This document shows positions 34,195 to 46,606 of a stretch of 62,000 nucleotides of DNA, one piece after another (positions within the stretch are counted from its first letter, which is position 1; every line of letters starts with the position of its first letter). The translations under genes and the position numbers were made by a program. Under the pieces are notes generated by a model. The model saw only the letters and a program-made list of their open reading frames with translations, did no database searches and had not been told where the DNA came from. The DNA lies in contig MNCI01025300.1 of assembly GCA_015680685.1 (NCBI GenBank), positions 148,108 to 210,107 of the forward strand, written 5' to 3'. The stretch is from Gnetum montanum (lineage: Eukaryota > Streptophyta > Gnetopsida > Gnetales > Gnetaceae).

Positions 34195-35054
34195 TGATGA
34201 GTTATGGTTGGCTGCGTCGACAAGGCCTTGTTGACTAGGCCCTGTTGACTAGGCCCCAACAACACAAGGTCTATTCTTGCTTATAAATATGTACTTACTA
34301 GCCACATTTATGGCATCAGTCAATCATAGTATAGTGAATCTCTTAAAGTTTTTCCATTTGAGAGTTAGAATATTTTCCTAAGTGCTTGTAGTAGGAGTCA
34401 TTGAGTATATGGATCTTTATTTCAGCACTGTTGTACCTGAACACGATAGTGTGTAGTAATAAAGACAAACTTCTTGATAAACCTTGTAGCATTCTAGATA
34501 GTTTAAATGTTTTATTCATGCATGTAATATTTGTAGTTATTTATTCAATATTTTCCAATAATTAATCTAATTAGTAATTAAGTAAGATTAGCTAAATAGC
34601 AAGTAAGTGAACACATAAGTACAACCACTTCGAGCATGCATATGACATTTGGTAATCCCAGTAGTGCTTAATGCTTGGTAACCCGGCATTGTTATACATG
34701 TTCAAGATGTGTACAATAAGTGGGACTAGATACTTATGTTAGGGTTAGTTGAATAATAGTTAGCTCATTAGATTAAAAGTAAGTATTAAATTACTTTATT
34801 CTCTATCTTGTTTATTTCAAGCACCAAAACCATAAAATATAAAATGAAAAAAATCCCATGCCTCAATTACACTCAAAATATATCCTTGAGCTTCACAAAT
34901 GTAGTTGGGAAGACAACAAAAATCTTCAATGTAAAGTTTACTTCTTAGGGAACTAGTGTACTAGAAACTATAGAGTCCATAAAATTTGACCAGATCATGC
35001 ATGAACACTTTGTGAGTCATATAGTTGAGCATAGGGATACCTCACTGCTCATCA
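34195..35054 (+). repeat. E3 5' LTR
   Basis: The LTR starts TGATGAGTTATGG, ends CTGCTCATCA (860 bp) and is followed by the primer site. A TATAAATA box lies at 34282-34289. Near the start, ttgactaggcc is repeated in tandem. Confidence 0.85.
34282..34289 (+). promoter_or_regulatory. TATA box, E3 5' LTR
   Basis: TATAAATA lies 88 bp into the LTR, with a counterpart at 39302-39309 in the 3' LTR. Confidence 0.5.
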
Positions 35055-35055
35055 T

Positions 35056-35073
35056 TGGCACCATTGCTAGGGA
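35056..35073 (+). other. Primer binding site, tRNA-Asp type (E3)
   Basis: TGGCACCATTGCTAGGGA differs from TGGCGCCGTTGCCGGGGA at four positions, all transitions. Confidence 0.75.
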
Positions 35074-35203
35074 CTCTATCTGTTAAAACATGCACTATCT
35101 AGGATTAGTGAATATCATTAATATTGTTGGACGAACCCCAAGGTTAACATCATTCTCAATTATACAATTATAAAAGCACACTAATTATTTTGTTTATTAC
35201 AAA

Positions 35204-36962
35204 ATGTCTTCTTCTTCTTGCAAGCATGAAGATGTCAAACTATGGGTCCCACAATAGTGTAAAGTGGTATATACTCATCCATATGAGTATGCTCCTAACT
35301 TCACCTTCATCCTACACCAAGATGAGCAACTGCAATGGCATGATATGGAAGGTAACATTGTAATGCCCCCTAATTGATCTATGCCCATGATGCTACTTTC
35401 AACAGTTAAAATGTTAGGCATCCATGATCTTTAAGAGGAGTACATTGTGCAAGATTATGACTTCTGAGACTACCATCCCACTAAAACACAATGCTAGAGA
35501 GATTGACATTAGGAGAAGCACCATGAATTAGCAAAGGGAAAACACTTTACCAATCCCTTGTTCTTATTAAACTAGATTGACAATGAAGATCCTCCTTCTG
35601 GGGGGTTCTCAACATGAAGATTCTCCACCCCCTATTATTAGTGATGAGGGTGTGGCCCTAAACCTGAAATCCACTATTCATAAACTAGTTTTAGAAAAAC
35701 ATGATAGTCAAGGCAAGGACTTGAGCAAACGTTATGATGGCAAGGAATTTAAGGATGATGGTCATAATGAGTGAAGAGGTGGCAGTGAACACCATGGTAG
35801 TGGTGGTGGTCCATCTTCCTCTTCATCCTCTTCATCCAATTTTGAACACTCCTCTTCATCTTCTAGTTCTAATAGAAGCTATAGCAAAAATAATTGTGAT
35901 GAAGGTGATCAATGAGACAACAATGACTGTAGAGCTCACCAAGAATGCAAGGGTGGTATAAACCATCATTGATTCCATAAACACAATGATAATGATGATG
36001 TACCTCTATTGTTAACTAGAAGCATGCTTAACATTGTAGAGGTAATTAAGATCTCAACTAGGCATGTGAAAGATAGTTGGATCAAGTGCTTCGATAAGAA
36101 CAATATCCCAAGATTTGAGAGGGGATATAACCTAGATCAAAAAAATCATCTACAAGCCTTTCATGATGTCTATGCCTTGCAAAAAATTGAAAATGATTGG
36201 TAGAAACTCAAACTTTTCCCTAGGAAACTCATTAAGGAAGAAAAAATCTAGTACTAGTCCCTAGAGCTGGAATCTATTCATCAATGGAGTATAATGCTTG
36301 AGCTATTTAATGATAAATACAAAACGTATTCAAGAGTGTCCAACCTAAGAAGGTAAACAAAAGGTTAGAAATAGGGAATGCAAGAACCCTTGGATGCTAC
36401 CATGGGTAGATATTTCTCTCTCTTACACTGATGCCCTACCCATGGTTATTCTCAAAGGGAACAACTTCACCATACCATATATGGACTTAGACTAGAAACT
36501 AAAAGAACTCTTGGAGTTTATGCCCAAGAGAGACTATCTGAATTAAGAACTTATTAGATCTAAAGGCTTATAGCATAAGTATCAAAATAAGAAGGTGAGT
36601 TGTGAGAAAGGAAAAGTAAAAAAAAATATATAATAGGAATCCTTCATCATAAAAAGGGAGGTCCAATTTTGTCAAGAGGAGGACACACCACTTGATGAGT
36701 TGGTAAATAGAAAAATCTTTCCCATTGAAAAATCTATTTTTGATATTTAGCTAAGGTTTATAAATTATGAAACTCTTTGAATGAAGATTTTGAAACTACT
36801 ATGAAGAATGCTAAAGCATCCAAAGAGAAAAATAGTGATCATGACTACAAGAGGTAGAATGAAGCTAAATGTACCTACTAAGAAGGTAAGGGCAAAGCTA
36901 CTGCAGTAGAAGAAGTTATGGAGATAGACTCTAATGATGATATTGGTTGTGATATTTGTTAA
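35204..36962 (+). pseudogene. E3 gag remnant
   Basis: Gag starts at ATG 35204 (MSSSSCKHED). YTHPYEYAPNFTFILHQDEQ matches the E1 gag start closely. The central block near 36009-36200 reads WIKCFDKNNIPRF and YNLDQKNHLQAFHDVYA, and near 36310 YKTYSRVSNLRR, matching E4 (YQTYSRVSNL). It ends with a charged tail and GCDIC at the stop (36962). Several stops and frameshifts are present. Serine-, histidine- and acid-rich tracts (35760-35960) appear to be an expanded low-complexity segment. Confidence 0.75.
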
Positions 36963-38285
36963 TATGAACATCTGAAGGGATGTTTCTTTGTGGTGTCACA
37001 CTTACAAGAGTCTAGGATGTATGCATTGAATCCTTGACTAGCAAGTAGGCAAGCACCTAGATGATTACCTTATCCTCAAGGCAATCCAAGGTAGTTCCAC
37101 TAGCAACAATAAGCTTATTATCCAAGTGGAGCTCCACCACAACCATATGAGCAATACCAACACTGAAACCAACCAAAATCATTGGAAATGCCACTACCAA
37201 GACAATAATACCTTTACAGGCACTTAGATCCATATGAGTACTATGTTTAGCAACCCATTTCTCCATGAAGCTCTATAAGCCATACCTCATTCTAGCATCA
37301 CTATTACCCTCCAGAGTATCATCGAACTCATTCATCATCTAGTCAAGGGGAGCACCCATATCCATACCATCCTCTACATTTGTCTACACGCATTCCTCCA
37401 CCCTCTACCCAATTACCTCTTGCTCCATCCATGCAGCATGAAATTCCCTCACAGCCATAGTAATGAAATGCTAGAAGGGCTGTGAATTTACAACCAAACT
37501 TCTAATTGAGTGGTTTAGAGAATCAATTTAGGAAATAACCATTTTTCCAATCCAAAATTCCTTCCAAACCCTCACAACCTAATACGATTGCTTGCCCTAC
37601 ATCTCTAGCACCCTCATCCTCTATAGTAAACACATTTGAGAGTCCTTCAAACCAAACGCTACCTCAGATCAGCACTATGATGTTAACTCATACTATTTCC
37701 AATTGAATCAAGGCTGAGAACCTTCCCACGAAAAGATCTAACCCATGAAGTCCTCTTATTTACTTACAGATCACTAAACATGAGCCATGTAAGGCTCTTC
37801 TTGATTCTAGTTTTGGTATCAATCTCATCTCCCATGACATGTACAAAGCCTAGAACCTACCACCTCTCAAGAAGAGTAACATCCTTTTTGAGTTGGCCAA
37901 CTAGTCAATCACTATCCCTTTGGGGCTAGTGGAGGACATCATGATTACAATTTGTGGGTGGTCTTATCCTACTAATTTTCTAGTGATTAAGATCGAGAAC
38001 TACAAAGGTGATTTCTCCATCATTATGGGAAGGGCTTGGTTAAACACGATCGATGCATGAATGGGCATATAGGACCTCTTCTTAGAAATCTCCAAGGAGA
38101 ATGAATTTGGAAGGCTAGAGAAGGAGTGTATTCCATGCATCATGTATAATGATACCAGGTACAATTTCATGTAGAAAATCTAGTCCATGAAAAGTACAAT
38201 CATCAAAGCATGTAATCAATGTGCACAAGAAACAAATATCCAAAGGTGTCTATAGATAGAAGCCACAAAATAGGAGGGTACCCAA
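36963..38285 (+). pseudogene. E3 linker and aspartic protease
   Basis: A Pro/Gln/Tyr-rich linker (to about 37600) precedes protease. EPCKALLDSSFGINLI near 37780 corresponds to LLDSGASINLI, with the catalytic Asp kept and Gly changed to Ser. The frame continues KKSNILFELAN, SITIPLGLVEDIMITICGW and YKGDFSIIMGRAWL. It aligns well with the E4 protease. Confidence 0.7.
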
Positions 38286-39225
38286 TGGTTGACAACTAAC
38301 TTAGATAGTGGAAAATTATGCATAGAACCAATTGAGAGCCTAATATATGCATATGTCAAAGGCATTGATGAACCTGAGCTAATTCATCACCAACTCTCTG
38401 ATGATGAAGATGATGATACCTATTGGGGAGAGTTGGAAATCCCTAACAATTTCAAGCAAGAACCCCTAGAATTAAAAACACTACCAACTAGCATGAAGTA
38501 TGCATTTTTAAACAATGGCAAGCTGGCTATAATCAATGCAAAACTTGCTCCCAAACAAAAAGAAAAGCTGTTGTAGGTGGTTAATAAATGGCCAACAGTC
38601 TTTGCTTGGTCATATCCTGAGCTGATTGGAATTGATCCATGAATATGCCAGCATCATATTTACATCAAACTAGCCATGAAGCCAAGAAGGTAGCCACAAA
38701 GGTGTTTGAACCCCAAATTAAAATAGATCATCAAGGAAGAAGTAGAACAACTCCTCAAGGTGGGGTTCATCTATCCCTTTGTGGATAGTGAGTGGGTTAG
38801 CCCACTCATAATTATGTCAAAGAAATGTGGTAAGTGGTAGGTCTACATCGATTTTAGGCTATTGCATATGGAAACATTTAAAGATCATTTTTCATTGCCA
38901 TTTGTGGACCAAGTGTTGGAAACTATCTCTAGGTATTGCTATTATAGCTTCTTGGATGGTTATAGTGGCTATAACCAAATTTAGATTGCACTTAAAGAGC
39001 AAGACAAGATAACATTAATGAGTTCCTAGGGGACTTTTGAATATTGTAAGATGCCATTTGGTCTATGGAATGCCCCTGTAACATTTCAATGCCTAGTCCT
39101 TAGTATTTTTCAAAAAAAAATTGGTAGCAGGTTAGAAGCCTTTATGGATGATTTCTCTACATACAAGGCTATGTTTGAGAATGCCCTAGACCATCTTGAG
39201 TAAGTATTAAAATAATGCATTGATG
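38286..39225 (+). pseudogene. E3 reverse transcriptase, truncated
   Basis: The frame reads LPTSMKYAFLNNGKLAII, then HIYIKLAMKPRR, VGFIYPFVDSEWVSPL, FLDGYSGYNQI and FMDDFSTYKAMFENALDHLE near 39145-39200. The FMDD catalytic box is intact. The sequence then runs into the 3' LTR at a shared TGATGA. About half of RT and all RNase H and integrase are missing. Confidence 0.8.
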
Positions 39226-40048
39226 ATGGCCCATTGACATAGCCTCGTTGATGCAAATGATGCATTGATGAGGCCCCATTGACATAGTTTCTATTTTCAC
39301 CTATAAATACATATGCTCCCTCCATGTATTGGCATTCTTTGGTCAAGAGAGTATTCGAAATCCTGTAGTTTTATTCCATAGTCTTAGAGAATAGTCAGTG
39401 AGTGCATAATGTGGATCTAAGTCAATTGTATGGCATCTTATTCAAGTGGCAATGTACCTAGACACATTCCATGAACAATAATAAGATCAAGATTGATTCT
39501 TATTCATTGTGGCACTTTGACTTAGATTAAATTTACTTTTAATGCAATTTATATTCCATGCACTTAGTTAATATTTACATTTTCATGCATGTTAATGAAT
39601 TGGCAGAATGAGCACCAATAGTTTCAAGCGTAAACACATATTTTCTTAGTAATCCTAGTAGTGTTATTACTTGGTTCACCTAGTATCATAGCACATAGTA
39701 ATCCTAGTAGTGGATATGTGGGTTCAGGATGTGTACGGTGAGCTGGGCATGGACACTTATCACTCATAGGCTAGTTTAGAATTTACTTTATCTTGGTAAT
39801 TATTTAAATAATTTATTTCTTTATTATCATAACAAGTAGCCTAAGGTTGAAACAACATTAAGAATCATATGCCTCACTTTGGACTAAACCATACATGACA
39901 AAGCTACCACTAGTCCAAGTGGGAAGACATGATCAAGGAATAATGATCTAGATGCCACAACTAGTCCCATCCATGGAATTCAACCAGATCATGCATGAAC
40001 GCTTGTGATTCATATGGTTGGGTGTAGGAGTTACCCCACCACTCATCA
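39221..40048 (+). repeat. E3 3' LTR
   Basis: The LTR ends CACTCATCA and is followed by CATTT. The start is TGATGATGG at 39221 or TGATGAGGCC near 39251, because a segment of about 28 bp (atgcattgatga..gcccattgacatag) is repeated there. TATAAATA is at 39302. Confidence 0.8.
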
Positions 40049-40053
40049 CATTT
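40049..40053 (+). repeat. Target site duplication of E3, right copy (CATTT)
   Basis: It is identical to 34190-34194 and immediately follows the 3' LTR. Confidence 0.85.
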
Positions 40054-42254
40054 CATCAAGAGAATTTGATGAATATTTTATCATAGTTTCTTATATCATC
40101 TTAAAAGAGGAATGAACCTAAAATTATGATCTCAAATATTTAACTATTTAATTTTCATAGATTTAGGTTATCCTTAATTTTTCCTCATGAATTTCTAAAG
40201 GATTAGATCAATTAATACTCTTACATTCCAAATTTAATGTCTAATTTTCTTATGCTATTGAAACTCTACATTCATCATAACTTGGCTACAATGTCCTTTG
40301 TTACTCAAAACTAGTCTCAAAAAATATGTAAGAAAAATTTGAATCATCATATGTTCTTCTATTTTTCATAGTAACTTGTGGTCCTTTGTAATTTATACTT
40401 TGCTATAACTCATGTCCAACTTGTTGCTCACTCTCATTCTTCACACAAAATGTATTATTTTGTTTAGCAATTAACCATAACATTTGGTTTTACCAATTAA
40501 ATTTTTATGTCTTTATTTTAGCCTTATTGATTAGTCACAAAGTAAATCCTACACCCAAATACACAACACACAAGCATTGCAAGTGACTAGATCATAATAT
40601 ATGGATAAACTAATGTGATTTGTAGAAAGTTGATACAAGACTATTGATCATTTTCTTCCCACTTAAGTTTGTTATGATCAATGCATATAGTTTAACTCAA
40701 AGTAAGACATAATATAATATTTTTTAACCTTAGTAAACTAATGTAAAACTTATAAATTGAATATTAAATCTAGGAAATAATGACAATAAATCCTAAGCTA
40801 GTCTAATGTTGATGAGTATTCATTCACAGTTTTTTGTACATATCTTGGGCTAGTATAAATTGGGATCACCAAGTGACATGCCATTAGGTGTACCAAGTGA
40901 TATGACTATTGATTTGCTAAATGATTATATAGTATGCTTGAGATTGGTCATAGTTATTTCATTGAATAATAATGAGATGTTAGCCTAGTGCTACAGGTAT
41001 TGGCCTAGTAGCCCCAGCTCACAAGTTTAATTTTACTAGATAGCACTAAGTTATAAGCTCCTATAAATCTTAGGGTATACCTATGTTTTACTTATTTCAT
41101 GTTCCAACATGCCACCCTTCCAATAGTTATTTGATTGAGTTCTATTATGCATGGGAATGTAAACATTAAGTTATGTATAGTGGAAAGGAAAGTGCATTGG
41201 ACCTGTAAGTTGCATAGGAAAGTACAATTTAAGCTAAGTGAAATGTTGTAATGATCAAAAACAATTTTGGTCCCTATTTCTAGGTATGAAATGTGTCCAA
41301 GAATATTTTACTTGAATAAAGATTCCATACAATCGCTTCAGATCATACTATAGGCACTCATTAACTATTACTACATTTGTGAAATAAAAATGCAAAATTT
41401 TAACTAAGGCATGACAGAAAAGGAGCGTTCAATGTTATAGTTAGATGGTATTTATAAGCAATACCAACCCTAGATACATTTCTTCTATGATATTGTATAA
41501 AGATATATGATATTGTAGCTATAGTATTGTAGATGTAATGTCACATTCAACTAATAAATTGTTCATTATTTATTATGATCTACAACCAAACTCTGACCTA
41601 TGATTGACTTACAATCTCTAGGAAATTTAAATACAATAATTAAAGATAAATTATGATCTAATCATAATCACAATTAGAAGGCTCAAAATTGTTTACTACT
41701 CAGTTTTCTATGATCCCTAGGCTTTCCTTATCACCTCTCTAGCTCTAATAGCTTGGTAGATGTTGTTATTTTTTGCTTAAAGTACTTTGTATTGCTTGAC
41801 TAGAATATAATTCTCATAACTATTTTCTAGTAATATATCTAACCAATAACATATTATGTTTGGATAATAAATTAGTTAATTAGTTAAGCACACTATTCCT
41901 AAACATGATACACTTTTGGATAGATGTTTATAGAGTATGATGTAAATAGTTATATTTTGATTATTATTAATGATAACATTATTTTTTTATGAACATTAGG
42001 CTGATAAAATCATATCAATTTTTTCTCATAAGGCTACCATCACTTCCTTTCCTTTATTTCTACCTCATTTACAATTGCCTATTTGCTGCTTCAGGTAGCA
42101 AACCTTATGTAGTTGGAATAAGGCTAGAATGACAATCATATATGTATAGGTTCTCTTTCAAACATAACCAAAAGATTCACGTTTGAGTTTGTGTAAATAG
42201 TTATTTTAAGATAATTTTTAATAATCAAAAAGCTTGACTAGTCATAGAAACAAG
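40054..42254. other. AT-rich flank with no gene seen
   Basis: No coding motif was found. A TATA-like ggtatttataagcaatacc lies near 41448 in a weak inverted context; it could mark an old solo LTR, but no pair was found. Confidence 0.35.
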
Positions 42255-42678
42255 GAAAAATAGATTCTAAGTCAAGATGAGACTATCTCATGGAAGAGAG
42301 GTGAGTCTTCTAACTAAGGTATATGGAAGAATGATTACTTTAATGATGTTTTTAATGAATTTTATGTTAAGGCCATGGAGGAGAGTTTACCTTTTAAGTT
42401 GGTACCTCCAAAGTGGGATGAAGGGCTTGTTGATGATTCATTTGAAGAGGAGAAGCCATTGAAACTAGGAACTTCTATTTGGAATCTTAAACCTTCATGA
42501 TTTGATGAGATTGGGCAGCCACATGTTGAAGATCAAGTTGAACCAAAGATGAATGGGAGAAGCCATGAAGAGGTAAGGGTGAGCTTTACATTGTTGATGG
42601 TAGTAATGTCTTTCATGTTGAAGCTAGTGTAATGGATGCTAGTTTTTCACTTCATATTGGTAGTGGTTTGTTCAATGG
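42255..42678 (+). pseudogene. Unidentified coding-like stretch cut by E4
   Basis: One frame from about 42325 reads WKNDYFNDVFNEFYVKAMEE, then LVPPKWDEGLVDDSFEEEKP and LGTSIWNLKPS, with one TGA, then FDEIGQPHVEDQVEPKMNG. After a frame change near 42575 it reads ELYIVDGSNVFHVEASVMDA and HIGSGLFNG and stops inside the E4 LTR. Composition is acidic and non-repetitive and looks like a real protein, unlike the surrounding AT-rich DNA. I do not recognise it. It may be an exon of a degraded host gene or part of an unknown element. Confidence 0.35.
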
Positions 42679-43492
42679 TGATGAGTGACAAGGTATCCCT
42701 ATGCTCAACCATATGAATATGAATGTACATGCTCTATCCGGTCGAATTCCAAGGACTAACTACTTATGCACCTTTATAGAACCCAGATGGATTGGTCAAT
42801 CGTTGTCTTCCCAAGCTTACTTGTATAGTGTGATTGTATGGTTAAGTAAACTTGAGGTATATGATATTTTATATATTTTTATGTTTTATGTCCTCGTGCT
42901 ACAAAGGGAGAATTGAACTAATTAAGTAACTAAATTAATTTATTCTATAACTAGTCCTAAGACCAACATCCATTCTCACTTGCCATCCACATCCTGAACC
43001 AATGCAACACTACTAAGATTACCAAACGCTAATTGTTACTGGGTTACCAAGTGTTCCACACATGCTCGAAGTGGTTATACTAAGTGTGCTTACTTGGGAG
43101 AATTAACAAGATGAGAGAGAGAGAAAGAACATTAATTAACTAAGGAAAGCATTCAATAACTATAAATAACATTAAATAAGCAATTCTAAATACTACAAGG
43201 TTTATCACAAAGTTTGTTTTTATTTCTAGCCACAAGGTGTGCTCAAGTACACAATGCTTAAATAAAGATTTTTTTATCTTTATGACTCCTACTGTGGGCA
43301 CTTAGAAATAATTCTAACTCTAAGAAGAAAAAAGGCAAGAGTTTGGGTAAGGGACTAAGATTAATGAACTAACTATTGCCAAACCAAGTGCACCTACTTC
43401 TTATTTATAGGCAACAAGATAGACCCTAATATTAGATGACCGATATCGCTTGGAAGGCTCCAATATCGTGTATGCGATATCGCGACTCATCA
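42679..43492 (-). repeat. E4 3' LTR (814 bp)
   Basis: The LTR runs from TGATGAGTGACA to CGACTCATCA and is preceded on the minus strand by ATGGGGGTA. It shares the E1 LTR features: TATAAATAAG (43401-43409) and a GATATCGC array near U3 (43440-43483). Confidence 0.85.
43401..43409 (-). promoter_or_regulatory. TATA box, E4 LTR
   Basis: The minus strand reads TATAAATAAG, as in the E1 LTR. Confidence 0.5.
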
Positions 43493-45228
43493 TACCCCCA
43501 TGAATAAATGAAAACTTGTCCTCAAGTTCCTTACAAAATATTGTAAAGGTATGCGATTATTGATTGAATGAGAACTAACAGCGACAGAGAATAACAGACT
43601 CAAAGTGCCCAGTGAACAGATCAACAAACATATTACAACATTGGTGTTCACACCCATTGTGGTGAACACTATACATAGATGACATCTAGACCCTTATCCG
43701 ACAGCTTGAAGAGAAAGAGAGAGAGAAAAGAAAATGAGGCACATTGTTGCCAGTGTCAGAAATGTGCACTCCATTGTTAATCCATAGCCATGTGATGAAG
43801 TGTGTTCCTTGCATAACTACTCCTGCTCCAGTCCATCCTGAGTGCTTCCTCCTATCCCAGTCCATTGTTTGTGTAATCACCATCTACACATACAACACAG
43901 TCATGAATTAGCAAGGATAGGTAAGCCACAATGCAATTGATACCTTGCCTTGATATAAGCATATTGGCTAGGTTGTAGGTATGGTAGATACCGGGTTAGA
44001 GGTTTTTAACTAATAAGTACCCAAGGTGTAGGGATGAGATAGGTGATTGAATGGAAAAATTTGTGATAGGACCCCCATGGCTAAGAGCAAACCTCCGATA
44101 GTGATAGGGTGGAAAAACTAAAGGAACAATGAAGATGAGGGAAATAACAATGGTGAAGCCAATAAAATGGATGTCATGGATGGGGATAAAATAAGAAATG
44201 GTTGATTGCAAAGAATGTTTAAGGGAAAGAACTTAGCAATTAAACCAAAAAGGAATGCAAGTGGGTTCTCCCCAATGTAGGCTCATGCTTTTTATGCCCT
44301 GATAGACCCAAAAACTAAAGAGTCCGCAGGCTCTTGGAATGACTTATGGAAATAAAGGTTAAGAACTTACCCACATGAATTTACCAAAGACTAATAATGC
44401 ATCAACCAAGATGGAGACTGATCATAAAATTGGTAATGAGGTGAAATATGGGAAGAAATATGGAAAGAGAGGAGGAAATGGAATGGAATCCCAATGAGTA
44501 AGGTTGTATAAAGTCCCTTGTATATTATGTGATTAAGGTGACTGAATAAAATTCATCCAAAGTCCAGACTCACCAACCACAGCCAGTGACCTCGCATTAA
44601 TACATTTGACCAACCCATTTTTATGAAGCAACAAGAATGCGTCCATCGAGTCACCACCATTCCAAGGAGAGAAAGATAAGAAACCAGGAAGCGAGAAAGG
44701 AATTTAGGTAGAGGGAACCTTTCGACATGGGTAACATGTCTTTCCAGTGCCATAACCAGTGTTTGCAGCTCATGTTTCTTTATTATGTCTAAGAGGTATG
44801 CTTTGAATCCCCACTAGTTTTTTTTTTTTTTTGCGTGAGAACCACACCATACAAAGACTTATTTAATTCATTTGACTTCCTAATAGTTGCTCAAGAGTGG
44901 AATGGCAAAAGACTCTTGAAAACCATCCAAGTACCCAAGAGAATAGTCAGCACAAATGTGTTGAATCCCCTTGAAGTCACATCCTTTTCAACCATTGAAT
45001 CCTTCCTTGGTTTGAAGAATACCAAGTCACCAATTCATTAATAAGTTTATTTAGAAAAAGGGACAATATAGTTCCAAAGCCAAGGGAGACCATAGCATTG
45101 AATGGATGAATGGAAAACATGGACTCATTGCCTGTTTTATCAAAAGAACCATATCTTAGTATCAACATTGAAAATCAAAGGTAAAAACCAAACATTAGCA
45201 ATCAACATTATTATAGTCCAATCCACCA
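43493..45228 (-). other. E4 polypurine tract and spacer downstream of integrase
   Basis: The purine tract GGGGGTA directly precedes the LTR, within the context gaggacaagttttcatttat. No gene was found in the spacer; 44553-44753 is an open frame whose DNA is conserved in E2 near 13390, but it lacks recognisable motifs. A run of about 14 T lies near 44820. Confidence 0.5.
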
Positions 45229-46591
45229 TCATGAGCACTTATTATATGATGAATGAAAGTAAATCAAACAATGAAATAGTAAGAATGTGAACGATGGTGT
45301 AAAATCAAAATAAGTAAAATTGAAAAGATGTGCAAAACAAAAATACAAAAGAGCTGAGGGCTTAGAATGGTTAGCATTGGTGTCCATCTCCCCCATAACT
45401 AAGTTGGAGGGAGGAGATCTGAAATAGCGAGTAGGGTTGTCCACCAATAGAGGTAGTATGGATACTAGTTGTTCTAGGCTCATGGAAAGGTTTGGTGTTT
45501 TGAATGTTGACCAACAATTTCTTATTTGGGCTCTCAAGTTTGTAAATCATCATGGCTCCTGAAGGAAAAGTTGCATGAATAATATAAGGTCCTTCCCATA
45601 GCATTTGAAATTTAGTGCGTTGTGACATGTGTTTGGGGTTCCAATAAAGAACCTTATCTCCTAGTTGGTACTTAACTTTTCTAATTTTCAGGTCATGATG
45701 TTATTTATTAAAGGCCTTATGCAATTCATTAGATGACAAGGTAACTAATCGGTTCTCATCTAGTAGGTTAGGATTCATTAACCACTCTTTTTGTGCTAGA
45801 TCAAGGTCAAGGTTGAGGTCACATGCCATAGATAGTGTATGAAGCTTGGTCTAAATAGGAAGCATTGGTAATTTACCATACACTAACTCATAAGGAGAGT
45901 ATTTTATAGGGAGTTTCCATGTGGAGAGGTATGCCAAAAGAGCATCATTCAATTTAGTGCTCCAATCTCACCTATATTTGCTAATAGTTCATGTCAATAT
46001 TTTCGTAATCTCCCTATTGGTGACTTCAACTTGACCATTTTCTTGAGGGTGGTATGGTGTAGTCAGTTTGTGTTCTACTCTTAAGCATTGCATCAATTTT
46101 CGAAAAGTCGCACCTGTAAAATTTTTGCCATTGTCAAAAATAAGTGCACACGACATGCCAAACATATTTACGATTTCTTGTTGAAAAAATCATGTAGTTG
46201 TAGATGATGTACAATCCTTAATAGTGGCTGCTTCTACAAAATTTGTGAAATAGTCAATAGCAACAACAATGTAGGCTTTTCCATTAGACATTGGTGTAAT
46301 AGGACCCATAAAATTAATTCCCCATATGTCAAAGGGTTCTAAAGGTTGAATCCATTGTTGTGGATACTACATCCTAGCAGTCATTCCCCCATCATGTTGG
46401 CAACACTCACAATATTGGATGAAATGATGAGCGTCCTGGAACAATGTAGGCCAATAATATCTTGCAAGCAAGATTTTAATGGCTATTTGTCTCCTAGCAT
46501 AATGACCCCCACAAGGGCCTTCATGTGTGTCTTGGAGAACTCTTAATTGATCTATATCAAGACACACCATCGAACCAAGCCATCGGGACAT
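45229..46591 (-). pseudogene. E4 integrase
   Basis: The zinc-binding domain is intact: HEGPCGGHYARR, then HHFIQYCECC. In the core the first Asp box reads WGINFMGP (Asp changed to Asn), the second reads FDNGKNF with Asp kept, and the Glu box ENGQVEVTN is intact. A C-terminal GPY/F-like segment reads MLWEGPYIIHATFPSGA and IYKLESPNKK (45371-45628). There is no chromodomain, as expected for Athila. A few stops break the frame. The enzyme would integrate element cDNA; loss of one catalytic Asp would inactivate it. Confidence 0.8.
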
Positions 46592-46606
46592 ACTTTATAA
46601 AGTTTT

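Larger units (their letters stand above)
34195..40048 (+). mobile_element. E3: Athila-like Ty3/gypsy element, internally deleted
   Basis: The insertion is complete, with both LTRs and a perfect 5-bp target duplication. Inside are a tRNA-Asp primer site, gag, linker, protease and RT, which stops within the palm domain at the start of the 3' LTR. RNase H, integrase and spacer are absent. The total is about 5.85 kb against an expected 10 kb or more. Confidence 0.85.

Noticed and set aside
41430-41580. Possible solo LTR with TATA box
   Set aside because: No TG..CA ends, target duplication or second copy could be found in the window.
44553-44753. Possible small membrane protein in the E4 spacer
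   Set aside because: The DNA is conserved in E2 but the frame is not; no start context or family was found.
44818-44833. Run of T as the poly(A) tail of a retrogene on the minus strand
   Set aside because: No gene body or target duplication is attached; it is probably a simple-sequence tract.
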